Below, piece by piece: positions 37,494 through 46,897 of a stretch of DNA of 64,000 bases; position 1 is the first letter of the stretch; the number at the start of each line of letters is the position of its first letter. This stretch comes from Burkholderiales bacterium. GTDB lineage: Bacteria > Pseudomonadota > Gammaproteobacteria > Burkholderiales > UBA11063. The translations under genes and the position numbers were made by a program. The stretch is from assembly GCA_020697255.1 (NCBI GenBank), contig JAJFBE010000004.1:124001-188000 (forward strand), written 5' to 3'. The notes below the pieces were generated by a model. It saw only the letters and a list, made by a program, of their open reading frames with translations, did not search any database and was not told the origin of the DNA.

Positions 37494-38513
37494 TCAGTTA
37501 GTACTTTTGATAACTGGCATTTGGGCAGTATTGCATAAACGTAGTGGTTTCACCATTCCGTTTTCAGTAATCATAGCTACCCCCAGAAATATACTATTAT
37601 AGTATATTCTGGACTTTTGGCATGAATAGCCAGTTTTATCATCATCCTGATGATATGAATTCCCGCCCCCCAGACGCGTTTGTCCCACAGGCGAGTGTTC
37701 CCGCGGATTACAACCTGTAAGGGGATAGTATAACAACTCACATGGATTACCATTTTTAATCTTTGCATACTGGGCATCAGATAATTCAATTTTGTCTAGA
37801 TGGCTAACTAGTGCATCTACTGGTAATAGAAGCTTTACTAAATCTTTTATAACCTTATTTGCCAACTCATCTAATGTATATGCCTGCTGTAAATTAAAAT
37901 GATTAGTTTTTGTCCTGACTAAGCCCGACAAATGTGCACCACAGCCTAATTTTTGCCCGATATCATGAGCCAGAGTTCTTATATATGTACCCTTGCTGGA
38001 TAAAACACGTAAGGTTAATTCAATTTCACTTATAAAATCAATTAGCTCTAGTTCATGGATTGTAACTTCCCTGGACTTAATTTCTACCTGTTCTTTGTTT
38101 CTGGCATAATCATATAAAGCCCGGCCATTTACCTTTAGGGCAGAATAGATTGGCGGGTATTGTATGATCTTACCCAGAAAAGAATTTATGCAATCTAAAA
38201 TCTGAGCCTGAGAACAGGTAACCGGACTGGTCGCGGTAACTTCGCCTTCCGCATCGTATGTAGTAGTAGCAGATCCCAATTTTATGGTAGCAATATATTC
38301 TTTATCCGAATCTAACAAGAAAGAGGAAAATTTAGTTGCCTCACCAAAACAAATTGGTAGTAATCCGGTAGCTAATGGATCTAATGTGCCGGTATGTCCT
38401 GCTTTTGCTGCATTAAATATACGTTTGGTTTTTTGTAAGGCAGTATTACTGGATAAACCATATGACTTATTTAAGAGAAGTATACCTGAGATATTTTGTT
38501 TGGACTCTTTCAA
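37494..38513 (-). CDS. truB: tRNA pseudouridine-55 synthase, carrying an in-frame insertion
   Basis: Makes pseudouridine 55 in the T-loop of tRNAs. The catalytic Asp is D45 in 'GHTGTLDPLATGLLP'. 'GKIIQYPPIYSALKVNGRALYDYAR' and 'SKGTYIRTLAHDIGQKLG' are standard TruB motifs. At 339 residues it is about 25 longer than typical. The excess is at residues ~261-307, between 'KNGNPCEL' and 'IFLGVAMI', where relatives have a short connection in the C-terminal PUA-like region. The extra codons coincide with a GC-rich, repeat-like segment (37656-37720). The core catalytic domain is intact. The ATG overlaps rbfA by 4 bases. Confidence 0.93.
   Translation of the reverse strand: MKESKQNISGILLLNKSYGLSSNTALQKTKRIFNAAKAGHTGTLDPLATGLLPICFGEATKFSSFLLDSDKEYIATIKLGSATTTYDAEGEVTATSPVTCSQAQILDCINSFLGKIIQYPPIYSALKVNGRALYDYARNKEQVEIKSREVTIHELELIDFISEIELTLRVLSSKGTYIRTLAHDIGQKLGCGAHLSGLVRTKTNHFNLQQAYTLDELANKVIKDLVKLLLPVDALVSHLDKIELSDAQYAKIKNGNPCELLYYPLTGCNPREHSPVGQTRLGGGNSYHQDDDKTGYSCQKSRIYYNSIFLGVAMITENGMVKPLRLCNTAQMPVIKSTN
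37656..37720 (+). repeat. GC-rich repeat-like segment inserted in frame in truB
   Basis: It begins TGAATTCCCGCC, the same 12 bases that begin the dispersed repeat at 45037, and contains a second TTCCCGC core near its other end (GTGTTCCCGCGG). It is far richer in G+C than its surroundings. It encodes part of the extra TruB residues (about 266-286) without breaking the frame. Confidence 0.55.
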
Positions 38514-38881
38514 TTTTTGGTTTCGTCAGAAAAATCTTTTTTAACTTCATTTAATATATTCAAGATTTTACTACCACGTGCTAAAGATTCATCATAGAAA
38601 AATTTTAGCTGTGGAATGGTGTAGGTTTTAAAGCCTTTAGATAACTCAGAACGAATAAAACCTTTTGCCATTTCTAAAGCTTTTTCTACATCCGGGCGCT
38701 TAGATTCATTTAAAACCGTCCAGTAGATTTTAGCCACAGAATTATCTTCGGTAACTTCTACGTCATTAATGGTTATCCACTCAATGCGCGGATCTTTTAC
38801 CTTAAAACGTAAAATTGCCACCACATCTTTTTGGATCTGGTCAGCAATACGCTCCGAGCGGTTATGGCTGTATTTTCTCAT
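38510..38881 (-). CDS. rbfA: 30S ribosome-binding factor A
   Basis: 123-residue KH-like protein that assists maturation of the 5' end of 16S rRNA in the 30S subunit. 'RSERIADQIQKDVVAILRFKVKDPRI' opens the fold, followed by 'ITINDVEVTEDNSVAKIYWTVL' and 'YTIPQLKFFYDESLARGSKI', all family-typical. The ATG lies directly after the infB stop, and its end overlaps truB by 4 bases, in the conserved infB-rbfA-truB order. The acidic/basic C-terminal tail is short. Confidence 0.95.
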   Translation of the reverse strand: MRKYSHNRSERIADQIQKDVVAILRFKVKDPRIEWITINDVEVTEDNSVAKIYWTVLNESKRPDVEKALEMAKGFIRSELSKGFKTYTIPQLKFFYDESLARGSKILNILNEVKKDFSDETKN

Positions 38882-41407
38882 CTATATGGTTCTTTTTACT
38901 TCGGTTATCTCATATGCCTCAATAATGTCACCAATTTTAAGATCATTGTAATCACTCACCGATAAACCACACTCATAGCCGGATTTAACCTCTTTAGCAT
39001 CATCTTTAAATCTCTTTAATGAGCTTAATTCACCATCATGAATTACCATACTATCGCGAATTATCCTGATTTTCGAACTACGCTTGACAATACCATCAGT
39101 TACCATACAGCCGGCAATAACAGTCTTACCTACGCTAAATAACTGGCGCACTTCTATGTTACCCGTAATATTTTCTTTTTTCTCAGGCGATAACATGCCA
39201 CTCATCGCAGCTTTAATATCATCAATGATTTCATAAATAATATTATAGTAACGAATTTCAATACCAGTTGCCTCGGATGCCTTTTTAGCCCCTGCATCAG
39301 CACGCGTATTAAACCCGATTATAATTGCATTTGATGCTAATGCCAGGTTAATGTCAGATTCATTAATTCCACCAACAGCACTATGTACTATTTGTACTTT
39401 AACTTCAGGAGTAGACAACCTCTCAAGTGAAGCACTAATTGCCTCATAAGAACCCTGTACATCTGATTTTATGATTACCGGTACTGTTTTAACTTCACCT
39501 TCACTAATTCCAGCAAACATATTCTCTAATTTTGCTGCCTGCTGGCTAGCTAGTTTGCTCTGGCGTTGTTTATCTTCCCTAAATGCAGCAATTTCACGCG
39601 CCTTGCGTTCATCTGCTACTACCATCATATCATCCCCTGCTGCAGGTACGTCGGATAATCCTAGTAACTCAACCGGGATAGATGGACCAGCACTATCTAC
39701 CTGCTTGCCAACTTCATTTAGTAATGCCCTGACTCTACCATATGTAGTTCCGGCTAATACCATATCGCCTTTTTTAAGCGTTCCGCTTTGTACTAATACC
39801 GTTACAACGGAACCACGCCCTTTATCTAAGCGAGATTCAATAACCACCGCTTTTGCCGGTGTATTTAACGGAGCTTTTAATTCTAAAACTTCAGCCTGCA
39901 GTAAAATAGCATCAAGTAAAGCATCGATACCTTCGCCCTTTAGTGCCGAGACCGGCACACAAATTACATCTCCGCCCCAATCTTCGGGAATCACTTCATG
40001 CTGGGTTAATTCTTGTTTTACTCGTTCAGGATTTGCATCTGGCTTATCCATCTTATTAATAGCAACAACTATCGGTACACCTGCCGCCTTAGCATGATGT
40101 ATTGCCTCAATTGTCTGCGGCATAACGCCATCATCAGATGCCACAACTAAAATTACTATATCAGTTAATTTTGCACCGCGGGCTCTAAGTGCTGTAAATG
40201 CCTCATGGCCGGGTGTATCCAAAAATGTTACCACCCCATGCCCCGTATCTACATGGTAAGCACCGATATGCTGGGTAATACCACCGGCTTCACCGGAAGC
40301 AACTTTTGCTTTACGGATATGATCTAATAACGAAGTTTTTCCATGATCTACGTGACCCATAACCGTTACAATCGGAGCACGGTTAACCATATCGCCGGCT
40401 ACGTTTGCACCAAGTTGCTCTAAAAAGCTCTCCGGATCTGAATCTACACTTGCCATTGCCTTATGACCATATTCCCCGGCAACTAAAATTGCCGTGTCTT
40501 GATCCAATGACTGGTTAATAGTTGACATAACTCCCATTTTCATTAGAGATTTAATAACATCAGAAGCTTTTATTGACATTTTATGCGCCAAATCGCCAAC
40601 TGTTATAAATTCGGGGATTTGTAACTCTAAAACTTGCGGCTTAACCGGTTTCTGAAATTCCTGGATTTTGGGAATTTTAATGTGCTTTGGCTTTAGCGGA
40701 GCTTTATTATTAACCGTCGTATCTTCTACGTCAGCTAAAAATGGCTGACTATCATCTATATTATCAATAACACCATCTTCCAGGCTAGAATCTGTCTTAC
40801 CAATAACCTTCATTTTATTTGGCTTTTTGACAACTTTGCCAAATACACCAACTTTTCCCTTACGCTCAAAATCATCAGCAACAACTTCCGGCTTGTCTTT
40901 TACTTTTTCTTCACTAATCACGTTTGTTTCTGTTTCAACAGCTGGCTCTACTGCTTTTTTTGCAGGGATTTCAAAATTTGCTGTATGTGATTTTGCATAT
41001 TCATGAATAACATCCGTCTTAGGAAGCTGAAGAGCTACCTCTTCTTTAACCTCTTCCAAAACAACAGCTTCTTCTACTTCTTCTACCAATTCGCGCTTTA
41101 TTGTTTTTTTACGCTTAATTTCAACTTTTATTGAACCTGTAGCACCGCCAGTTTTGGCAACCTCAGGAGCAGCGGGTTCATTTTCTGCCACAGCTTCTGT
41201 TTTTGTCGCTACTTTTTTCTTGGCCAACGATAGTTTTTTTGGTTTATGAACATTAGCCTGAGCCAGAAATTTCATCAATACGGTTTCGTCTTCAGCTGAC
41301 ACTTTTTCACTAGCTGATTTACTAATTCCGGCTTTAACAAAATTTTCTAATAGCTCTGTTTGCGTTACATTTAATTTTGCCGCAAATTCTTTTATTGATA
41401 TACTCAT
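38882..41407 (-). CDS. infB: Translation initiation factor IF-2
   Basis: 841-residue GTPase that brings initiator tRNA to the 30S subunit. An N-terminal IF2_N domain (1-50) is followed by a long charged linker (~55-260), a second IF2_N-like domain (~265-315) and the G domain: G1 'GHVDHGKT' 351-358, G3 'DTPGH' 397-401 and G4 'NKMD' 451-454. Domains II-IV complete the protein, with '[24 protein letters not shown]' at the C-terminus. The start ATG at 41407 has GGTGGAGAG upstream. Length and order are normal for a proteobacterial long-form IF-2. Confidence 0.97.
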   Translation of the reverse strand: MSISIKEFAAKLNVTQTELLENFVKAGISKSASEKVSAEDETVLMKFLAQANVHKPKKLSLAKKKVATKTEAVAENEPAAPEVAKTGGATGSIKVEIKRKKTIKRELVEEVEEAVVLEEVKEEVALQLPKTDVIHEYAKSHTANFEIPAKKAVEPAVETETNVISEEKVKDKPEVVADDFERKGKVGVFGKVVKKPNKMKVIGKTDSSLEDGVIDNIDDSQPFLADVEDTTVNNKAPLKPKHIKIPKIQEFQKPVKPQVLELQIPEFITVGDLAHKMSIKASDVIKSLMKMGVMSTINQSLDQDTAILVAGEYGHKAMASVDSDPESFLEQLGANVAGDMVNRAPIVTVMGHVDHGKTSLLDHIRKAKVASGEAGGITQHIGAYHVDTGHGVVTFLDTPGHEAFTALRARGAKLTDIVILVVASDDGVMPQTIEAIHHAKAAGVPIVVAINKMDKPDANPERVKQELTQHEVIPEDWGGDVICVPVSALKGEGIDALLDAILLQAEVLELKAPLNTPAKAVVIESRLDKGRGSVVTVLVQSGTLKKGDMVLAGTTYGRVRALLNEVGKQVDSAGPSIPVELLGLSDVPAAGDDMMVVADERKAREIAAFREDKQRQSKLASQQAAKLENMFAGISEGEVKTVPVIIKSDVQGSYEAISASLERLSTPEVKVQIVHSAVGGINESDINLALASNAIIIGFNTRADAGAKKASEATGIEIRYYNIIYEIIDDIKAAMSGMLSPEKKENITGNIEVRQLFSVGKTVIAGCMVTDGIVKRSSKIRIIRDSMVIHDGELSSLKRFKDDAKEVKSGYECGLSVSDYNDLKIGDIIEAYEITEVKRTI

Positions 41408-41425
41408 AAACTCTCCACCCTTAAA

Positions 41426-42907
41426 TTAGTCGAAGTAACCGGATACTTCCCTAGCCTTTAAAATTAACTTATTTGCAGTTTCTAAATCAATACTTATAAT
41501 ATCCCTCAACTCATCACCCGATAAATCGGCAAAATCATTGATAGTTTTTACATCTTTCTCAACTAGCTGCAATAATACTTCACGCGAAAATTTAACCACA
41601 TTGTTCAAATTTTCCGCTAAATGATCCATTTCGTCTTTGTGCAACATATTCTTTGTTAATAACTTGGTTTTTGCCCGATCTTGCAATTCTTTCGCCAAAT
41701 CTTCATCAAACTCTTCAATATTTAATAGCTCGCTCAACTCTACATACGCAACTTCTTCTAGAGTCGTAAAACCGTTTTTAATAAGAATTTCTGAAATCTC
41801 ATCATCTACATCCAGGGCACTATTAAACATGCCAACTAGCTCAGATTGCTCCCGTACATGTAAATTGCCAGCTTCAGTTTCGCCTAAGATATCAATAACG
41901 CAACCAACTAATTTGCTAACCAGGCGAACGTTTATCCCATCCGGGCCAATTGCACTGCCTAATTTATCATCTTCAACCACTACTTCAATTGCGCGCTTTT
42001 CTTCATCTACTACAATACTCTTGATCTCAGCCGGAGCAAGCGCATTCATAGTATATTTTGCTAAATCCGGATCATAATCAATAACATCAATATTTTCTCC
42101 GGCCAACTCGGCACTCACACTATCTATACGCTGATTACGAAAACCAATACATGCCCCCTTGGCATCTATTCTTGAGTCGGTTGTTGCTACTGCAACCTTG
42201 GCTCGCACACCTGGCTCGCGAGCTATACCATAAACCTCTACTCGCCCTGAAGCAACTTCCGGCACATTACTTTCAAGTAATTTACGTAGAAATTCGTTAC
42301 TGGTACGGCTAATCGAGATACGTCCATTTTTAACTACCAGATCATCTTTATTTAAATAACCTTTAACCTGATCCCCTGGCTGTAAGACTTCACCCGGAAT
42401 TTGATCACTTTTCATAATAATTGCTTCAACCCGGCCACAATCAACAATTGCATTACCTCGTTCAAACTTACGCACTTTACCAATCACAACCCCGCGATTG
42501 CGTGATAAATATTCGCGTAACACTACATCGCGCTCTGCATCTTTTATTTTTTGTGCTATGATATTGCGTGCGGCCTGCGCTGACACGCGCCCAAGATCTA
42601 TATTCTCAATTTCTTCTTCAATTACATCGCCAATTTCAGCCTCACCGTATTTTTCGGTTGCATCGCTTAAGGATAACTCTTTATCATCATCATAAAAATC
42701 AACATCACTAGTAACTGTCCACTTACGAACAGTTTTATATTTTCCGGTAACACGATCAACCGTTACTTCAATATCCGGAAACTCACCTTCAAAGCTTTTT
42801 TTAGTTGCAATGGCTAATGCCTTCTCTAAGCTATCAAATACAACTTCTTTATCCAAATTTTTTTCTTTGGCTAGTACATCAACCAATAATAGAACGTCTT
42901 TACTCAC
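41426..42907 (-). CDS. nusA: Transcription termination/antitermination factor NusA
   Basis: 493 residues, the length of the E. coli protein. The N-terminal RNA-polymerase-binding domain (~1-125) is followed by S1 ('GKVRKFERGNAIVDCGRVEAII'), KH1 ('VRAKVAVATTDSRIDAKGACIGFRNQRI'), KH2 ('LGSAIGPDGINVRLVSKLVG') and two C-terminal acidic repeats ('NGFTTLEEVAYVELSELLNIEEF' and 'VKTINDFADLSGDELRDI'), a feature of gamma/betaproteobacterial NusA. The start is a GTG at 42907 with a strong AAGGAGGT eight bases upstream. It sits between rimP and infB in the classic operon. Confidence 0.96.
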   Translation of the reverse strand: MSKDVLLLVDVLAKEKNLDKEVVFDSLEKALAIATKKSFEGEFPDIEVTVDRVTGKYKTVRKWTVTSDVDFYDDDKELSLSDATEKYGEAEIGDVIEEEIENIDLGRVSAQAARNIIAQKIKDAERDVVLREYLSRNRGVVIGKVRKFERGNAIVDCGRVEAIIMKSDQIPGEVLQPGDQVKGYLNKDDLVVKNGRISISRTSNEFLRKLLESNVPEVASGRVEVYGIAREPGVRAKVAVATTDSRIDAKGACIGFRNQRIDSVSAELAGENIDVIDYDPDLAKYTMNALAPAEIKSIVVDEEKRAIEVVVEDDKLGSAIGPDGINVRLVSKLVGCVIDILGETEAGNLHVREQSELVGMFNSALDVDDEISEILIKNGFTTLEEVAYVELSELLNIEEFDEDLAKELQDRAKTKLLTKNMLHKDEMDHLAENLNNVVKFSREVLLQLVEKDVKTINDFADLSGDELRDIISIDLETANKLILKAREVSGYFD

Positions 42908-42925
42908 AACTCGTACCTCCTTTTT

Positions 42926-43393
42926 CTATACCTTCTTTGATTTTTTATGCGATTTTAAATCAGCACGATAATCATAAACCAGACGAGCCCTTACCAGGTT
43001 ATCAAAATCAAAACTCAGGATTTCATCTTTCTCTATAGATAGTTTAATTGTATCCCCAACAACTTCCATAATTTTCCCCTGGTATATTTTTTGCCCATTT
43101 ACCAATTCACGAAGTTTTACTTTTGCAGTTTGCCCATTAAACCGGATAAAATCTTCCAGTTTTTTTAGCGGACGCTCAACTCCCGGTGAAGAAATTTCTA
43201 AACGATTATATTCAATTTCTTCAACCAAAAATAATTTGCTTAAATGATCAGATATATTTTCGCAATCTTCAATGGTCACACCTTCAGGTTTATCTACAAA
43301 TACCCGTATTAGCTTTGCCGGTGTAATCTCTACATCTACCAACTCATAGCCAAGACCGGGGATAGTTTGCTCTAAAATTGTATTTATCTTCAT
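42926..43393 (-). CDS. rimP: Ribosome maturation factor RimP
   Basis: 155 residues. The N-terminal domain 'LEQTIPGLGYELVDVEITP…IRVFVDKPEGVTIEDCENIS' and 'NRLEISSPGVERPLKKLEDF' are diagnostic. The C-terminal SH3-like domain contains 'KIYQGKIMEVVGDTIKLS' and ends in a basic tail (SHKKSKKV). It assists 30S subunit assembly. It is the first gene of the rimP-nusA-infB-rbfA-truB operon, 18 bases before nusA. The 126 bases upstream hold the terminator of the preceding operon and an AT-rich stretch that probably contains its promoter, which I could not place confidently. Confidence 0.93.
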   Translation of the reverse strand: MKINTILEQTIPGLGYELVDVEITPAKLIRVFVDKPEGVTIEDCENISDHLSKLFLVEEIEYNRLEISSPGVERPLKKLEDFIRFNGQTAKVKLRELVNGQKIYQGKIMEVVGDTIKLSIEKDEILSFDFDNLVRARLVYDYRADLKSHKKSKKV

Positions 43394-43431
43394 AATTCAC
43401 ATATAACATCATATACTATAAAACAAGTATT

Positions 43432-43459
43432 AAAAAAGTGAGCCCTAAGAGGCTCACTT
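43432..43459 (-). terminator. Rho-independent terminator after the peptide transporter
   Basis: On the - strand, AAGTGAGCC and GGCTCACTT form a perfect 9-bp stem around a six-base loop, followed by a run of six T. It separates the bamD-to-transporter block from the rimP operon. Confidence 0.88.
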
Positions 43460-43519
43460 AATTATATTTTTATATTCCCGTTATTATAGCACTATTTATC
43501 CTTGCTTAGGAAATTAATT

Positions 43520-45016
43520 TTACGAATAATGTTGTTTTACTTGTTCAATAACCCTGCAAGTTGGCTTTATCAAAAAAATCGACATAACCCCAACAATGAT
43601 AGTAACTACCCCCAACCGATAAAATAATGCCATATAAGCCTGTAACGTATCGCTTTGTGCTATTTTTCCAACCGTATCCACCGCCGCAAATGCAGACAAC
43701 TGTCCACCAATTTGAATGCCAAGGGCCGTTACTAGAAACCACACGCCTTGTCCAAATCCACCATAACGTTTTGGCAATAGTTGTGCAATCATGGATAAAC
43801 CTATTGCTGAAACAAACAATTCCCCTAATGCAAACAACCCAAAAGCCAGTACAAGCCAGAAAATTGACACCTGGGAGTTGTTATCTGAAAAAAATTGACT
43901 GGCAACCCCCAAAACCATAAAACATAAGCTCACAAAAATCAAGCCAAGCGCAAACTTGCCCGGTATTGAAAAATCCTTACCCTTCTTTTTACTCCGCCAC
44001 ATATATATATTAGCTAGTATAGGTGATATGAGAATAACAAAAAACGGATCTAAACTTTGGGTCGAGCCAGCCGGGATATTATAGCCAAATAATGATAATC
44101 TAACATTATGCAGGGCAAATAAGGTCATGGACGTTGCCGATTGAATATATAAAATCCAAAAAATAACCGACTGCAGCATAAGCATAAGTGCTACATACAT
44201 ACCACGCGCTTCATGATGATTAAGCCTACCTGCGAGATATAAATATGCAACTAAAATTAGCACTGAGGCTGAGTACATAATAACCCGGCAAAGGATTAAA
44301 TCTCTAAATAGCCAACTAAAGACAAAAGCAAAAACAATACCTAAGGCTACAATTATGGTCATTCGGAGCCACATTTTTTTATCACTATTACCAACCTGGT
44401 TATCTGAATGTTTCAGTCTGGGCAGAAAAATAAAGTAAGAAATTAAGGCAATAACCATACCAATTGCCATCAAAGACAAACCAATCGAATAACCAAATGC
44501 CTGAGATATAACCGGCACTATTATTATACTACTTAAACTCCCTAAGTTTATAGACATATAAAAGTATGTGTACGCAGCATCAAGGCGTGGATCCTGCTCT
44601 TCAAAACACCTGCTTACATAGTTTGTAGCATTGGTTTTGAATAACATATTTCCTACTACTATCAGACCAAGTGCCAGATATACCCCATAAATCTTCGGGG
44701 CAATACATAGCATACCATAACCGGATACCAAAAATAAAATACCCAACAAATAAGAACGCCGTAAGCCCAGCCACTTATCACCAATAACCCCACCTGCCAC
44801 CATGAAAGCATAAGCAAGGGCAAAAAAAGACCCTACCAAAACATTCGCTTTTGATTCCAACATACCAAATTGTTTGATAAAATAAATGATGGCTGTTGCC
44901 TGAATTCCATAAAAAGCAAACCGCTCCCAAAATTCAATAAACAAAACGGCATAAAAGGTCTTGGGCATATGCCAAAACCCGGTTTTTAAGGTTTTGACAT
45001 CCAGATTTATTGACAT
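43520..45016 (-). CDS. Proton-dependent di-/tripeptide transporter (POT/PTR2 family)
   Basis: 498-residue inner-membrane symporter with about fourteen helices. The proton-coupling motif ExxERFxxYG is present as 'EFWERFAFYG' (28-37), and 'GGVIGDKWLGLRRSYLLGILFLVSGYGML' is the second POT signature. 'SAIGLSMIAQLLPKRYGGFGQGVWFLVTALG' corresponds to the conserved SxxGL and PxxxxG region. It imports small peptides with protons. AGGAGAG lies upstream of the ATG. It follows clpX by 31 bases, a gap that contains the end of a dispersed repeat, and ends 61 bases before a strong terminator. Substrate range is not predictable. Confidence 0.92.
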   Translation of the reverse strand: MSINLDVKTLKTGFWHMPKTFYAVLFIEFWERFAFYGIQATAIIYFIKQFGMLESKANVLVGSFFALAYAFMVAGGVIGDKWLGLRRSYLLGILFLVSGYGMLCIAPKIYGVYLALGLIVVGNMLFKTNATNYVSRCFEEQDPRLDAAYTYFYMSINLGSLSSIIIVPVISQAFGYSIGLSLMAIGMVIALISYFIFLPRLKHSDNQVGNSDKKMWLRMTIIVALGIVFAFVFSWLFRDLILCRVIMYSASVLILVAYLYLAGRLNHHEARGMYVALMLMLQSVIFWILYIQSATSMTLFALHNVRLSLFGYNIPAGSTQSLDPFFVILISPILANIYMWRSKKKGKDFSIPGKFALGLIFVSLCFMVLGVASQFFSDNNSQVSIFWLVLAFGLFALGELFVSAIGLSMIAQLLPKRYGGFGQGVWFLVTALGIQIGGQLSAFAAVDTVGKIAQSDTLQAYMALFYRLGVVTIIVGVMSIFLIKPTCRVIEQVKQHYS

Positions 45017-45036
45017 TCAACTCTCCTAGGAATATA

Positions 45037-45063
45037 TGAATTCCCGCCTACGCGGGAATGACA
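45037..45063 (+). repeat. Dispersed short repeat, copy 3 (3' end of clpX)
   Basis: The 27 bases begin TGAATTCCCGCC and end GCGGGAATGACA, with a near-perfect palindromic core TTCCCGCCTACGCGGGAA. On the - strand they supply the last ClpX codons (VIPA) and its TAG stop. Confidence 0.75.
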
Positions 45064-46271
45064 TGCTTAATAAATAACGGCACACCTTCGCCATTAACCG
45101 AATCTTCTGTAACCCTCACTGTTACTACATCATGAAATGTCGGTAGATCAAACATAGTATCCAGAAGCACATTTTCGATTATTGATCTAAGACCTCTGGC
45201 ACCAGTTTTCCTGGATATAGCTTTTTTGGCAATGGCTACAATTGCATCATCATCAAATTTTAATTCAACATCCTGCATTTTAAATAACTTTTGATACTGC
45301 CGAACCAATGCATTTTTAGGCTCAGTCAAAATTTTTACCATACTATCTAAATCCAACTCTTCCAAAACCGCGTGAATTGGTAAACGGCCAATAAACTCGG
45401 GAATTAGCCCAAATTTTACTAAATCGTTTGGCTCTGCCTCTTTCAGATAAACATTCTTACTTGCCGCATCATCCTTGGAAACTACACTTGCAGCAAAACC
45501 AATACCGGATTTTTGCGTACGCATTTGTATAATTTTTTCCAAACCATCAAATGCACCACCGCAAATAAATAATATGTTACTTGTATCCAAATGGATCATC
45601 TCACGCCCCGGATGCTTGCGACCGCCTTGTGGTGGAACATTAGCTACAGTACCTTCTACTAATTTGAGCAATGCCTGCTGTACGCCTTCACCTGATACAT
45701 CACGGGTTATTGATGGATTTTCAGATTTACGCGCAATTTTGTCAATCTCATCAATGTATATAATACCTCTTTGGGCTTTTTTTGCATCAAAATTACAATT
45801 TTGTAATAATCTCACTAATACATTTTCTACATCATCTCCTACATAGCCGGCTTCAGTCAAGGTTGTGGCATCGGCAATTGCAAATGGTACATGTAAAAAC
45901 CTGGCTAATGTTTGTGCCAATAAAGTTTTACCCGAGCCAGTCGGACCAATCAATAAAATATTGCTTTTACTCAATTCACAATCATCTTCAGCTGTATCAT
46001 AAATTCGCTTATAATGGTTATACACCGAAACAGACAAAATTTTCTTAGCTAATTCCTGACCAATCACATACTTATCAAGTTCGTCACGAATTTCATGCGG
46101 TGTTGGAATTGACTGCGTGGCATGCTCAACATCTGTTTCTTCCGGACTGGATTTTAAAATTGTTGCGCACTTTTCAATACATTCATTGCAAATGCGCCCA
46201 TGATCACCCTCAATCAGATGTAGTACTTCTTTTTCTGACTTACCACAAATTGAACAATTTTTTCCTAACAT
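45048..46271 (-). CDS. clpX: ATP-dependent Clp protease ATP-binding subunit ClpX
   Basis: AAA+ unfoldase that feeds substrates to ClpP. The zinc-binding domain has Cys 6, 9, 28 and 31. Walker A 'GPTGSGKT' is at 109-116, pore loop 'GYVG' at 142-145, Walker B 'IIYIDEID' at 170-177 and the RKH loop at 218-220. A ClpP-docking loop lies near '[11 protein letters not shown]…KSGIGF'. At 407 residues it is slightly shorter than E. coli ClpX (424). The native tail after 'PLFIKH' is replaced by VIPA and a stop from a dispersed repeat. A strong GGAGGTAGGA precedes the ATG; clpP is 14 bases upstream. Confidence 0.97.
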   Translation of the reverse strand: MLGKNCSICGKSEKEVLHLIEGDHGRICNECIEKCATILKSSPEETDVEHATQSIPTPHEIRDELDKYVIGQELAKKILSVSVYNHYKRIYDTAEDDCELSKSNILLIGPTGSGKTLLAQTLARFLHVPFAIADATTLTEAGYVGDDVENVLVRLLQNCNFDAKKAQRGIIYIDEIDKIARKSENPSITRDVSGEGVQQALLKLVEGTVANVPPQGGRKHPGREMIHLDTSNILFICGGAFDGLEKIIQMRTQKSGIGFAASVVSKDDAASKNVYLKEAEPNDLVKFGLIPEFIGRLPIHAVLEELDLDSMVKILTEPKNALVRQYQKLFKMQDVELKFDDDAIVAIAKKAISRKTGARGLRSIIENVLLDTMFDLPTFHDVVTVRVTEDSVNGEGVPLFIKHVIPA

Positions 46272-46285
46272 AAGTTCCTACCTCC

Positions 46286-46897
46286 CTAGTTACGTTCGGA
46301 CCGGGTAGTCCATACAGAATCAATTAAACCATACTCTTTGGCTTCTTCTGCGCTCATAAAATTGTCCCGGTCAGTATCACGTTCAATCTCTTCCTCTGTC
46401 CTACCAGTATGCTTAGCTAACAATTGATTTGATTTACGTTTAGTAAATAAAATGTTTTTGGCTAAAATTTCAATATCAGAGGCTTGTGCTGCACCATTCA
46501 TTCCGCCTAATGGTTGGTGAATCATAATTCGTGAATTTGGTAAGGCAAAACGTTTTCCTTTGCTACCAGCTGATAATAAAAAAGCCCCCATTGAACATGC
46601 TTGCCCTATACACAAGGTATTAACATCACATTTTATAAAGTTCATCGTGTCATATATAGACATACCGGCTGAAACTGAACCACCCGGTGAATTTATATAA
46701 AAGTATATATCCTTATCCGGATTCTCGGCTTCTAAAAATAGCATTTGCGCCACAACTATATTGGCAGTTTGGTCATTTACCTCACCAACTAAGAATACTA
46801 TTCGATCACGTAAAAGACGCGAATATATATCAAAGGAACGTTCACCTTTTGCACTTTGTTCCACAACTACCGGAACATAATTATTCATCTCTATCAT
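46286..46897 (-). CDS. clpP: ATP-dependent Clp protease proteolytic subunit ClpP
   Basis: 203-residue serine peptidase. The catalytic triad is visible as Ser102 ('[11 protein letters not shown]'), His127 ('MIHQPLGG') and Asp178 ('[13 protein letters not shown]'). '[19 protein letters not shown]' is the substrate-strand region and '[16 protein letters not shown]' the N-terminal axial part. The ATG at 46897 directly abuts the stop of the oligosaccharyltransferase gene; an ATG three codons later is also possible. Trigger factor (tig), which precedes clpP in many proteobacteria, is absent here. The promoter must lie inside or before the upstream gene. Confidence 0.97.
   Translation of the reverse strand: MIEMNNYVPVVVEQSAKGERSFDIYSRLLRDRIVFLVGEVNDQTANIVVAQMLFLEAENPDKDIYFYINSPGGSVSAGMSIYDTMNFIKCDVNTLCIGQACSMGAFLLSAGSKGKRFALPNSRIMIHQPLGGMNGAAQASDIEILAKNILFTKRKSNQLLAKHTGRTEEEIERDTDRDNFMSAEEAKEYGLIDSVWTTRSERN

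Noticed and set aside
39471-40097. A 208-codon open frame on the + strand
   Set aside because: It is antisense to infB, is Ser/Thr/Ala-rich as expected for a shadow frame, and lies over the conserved G domain. Similar long frames antisense to nusA (41637-42077), clpX and thrA were rejected for the same reason.
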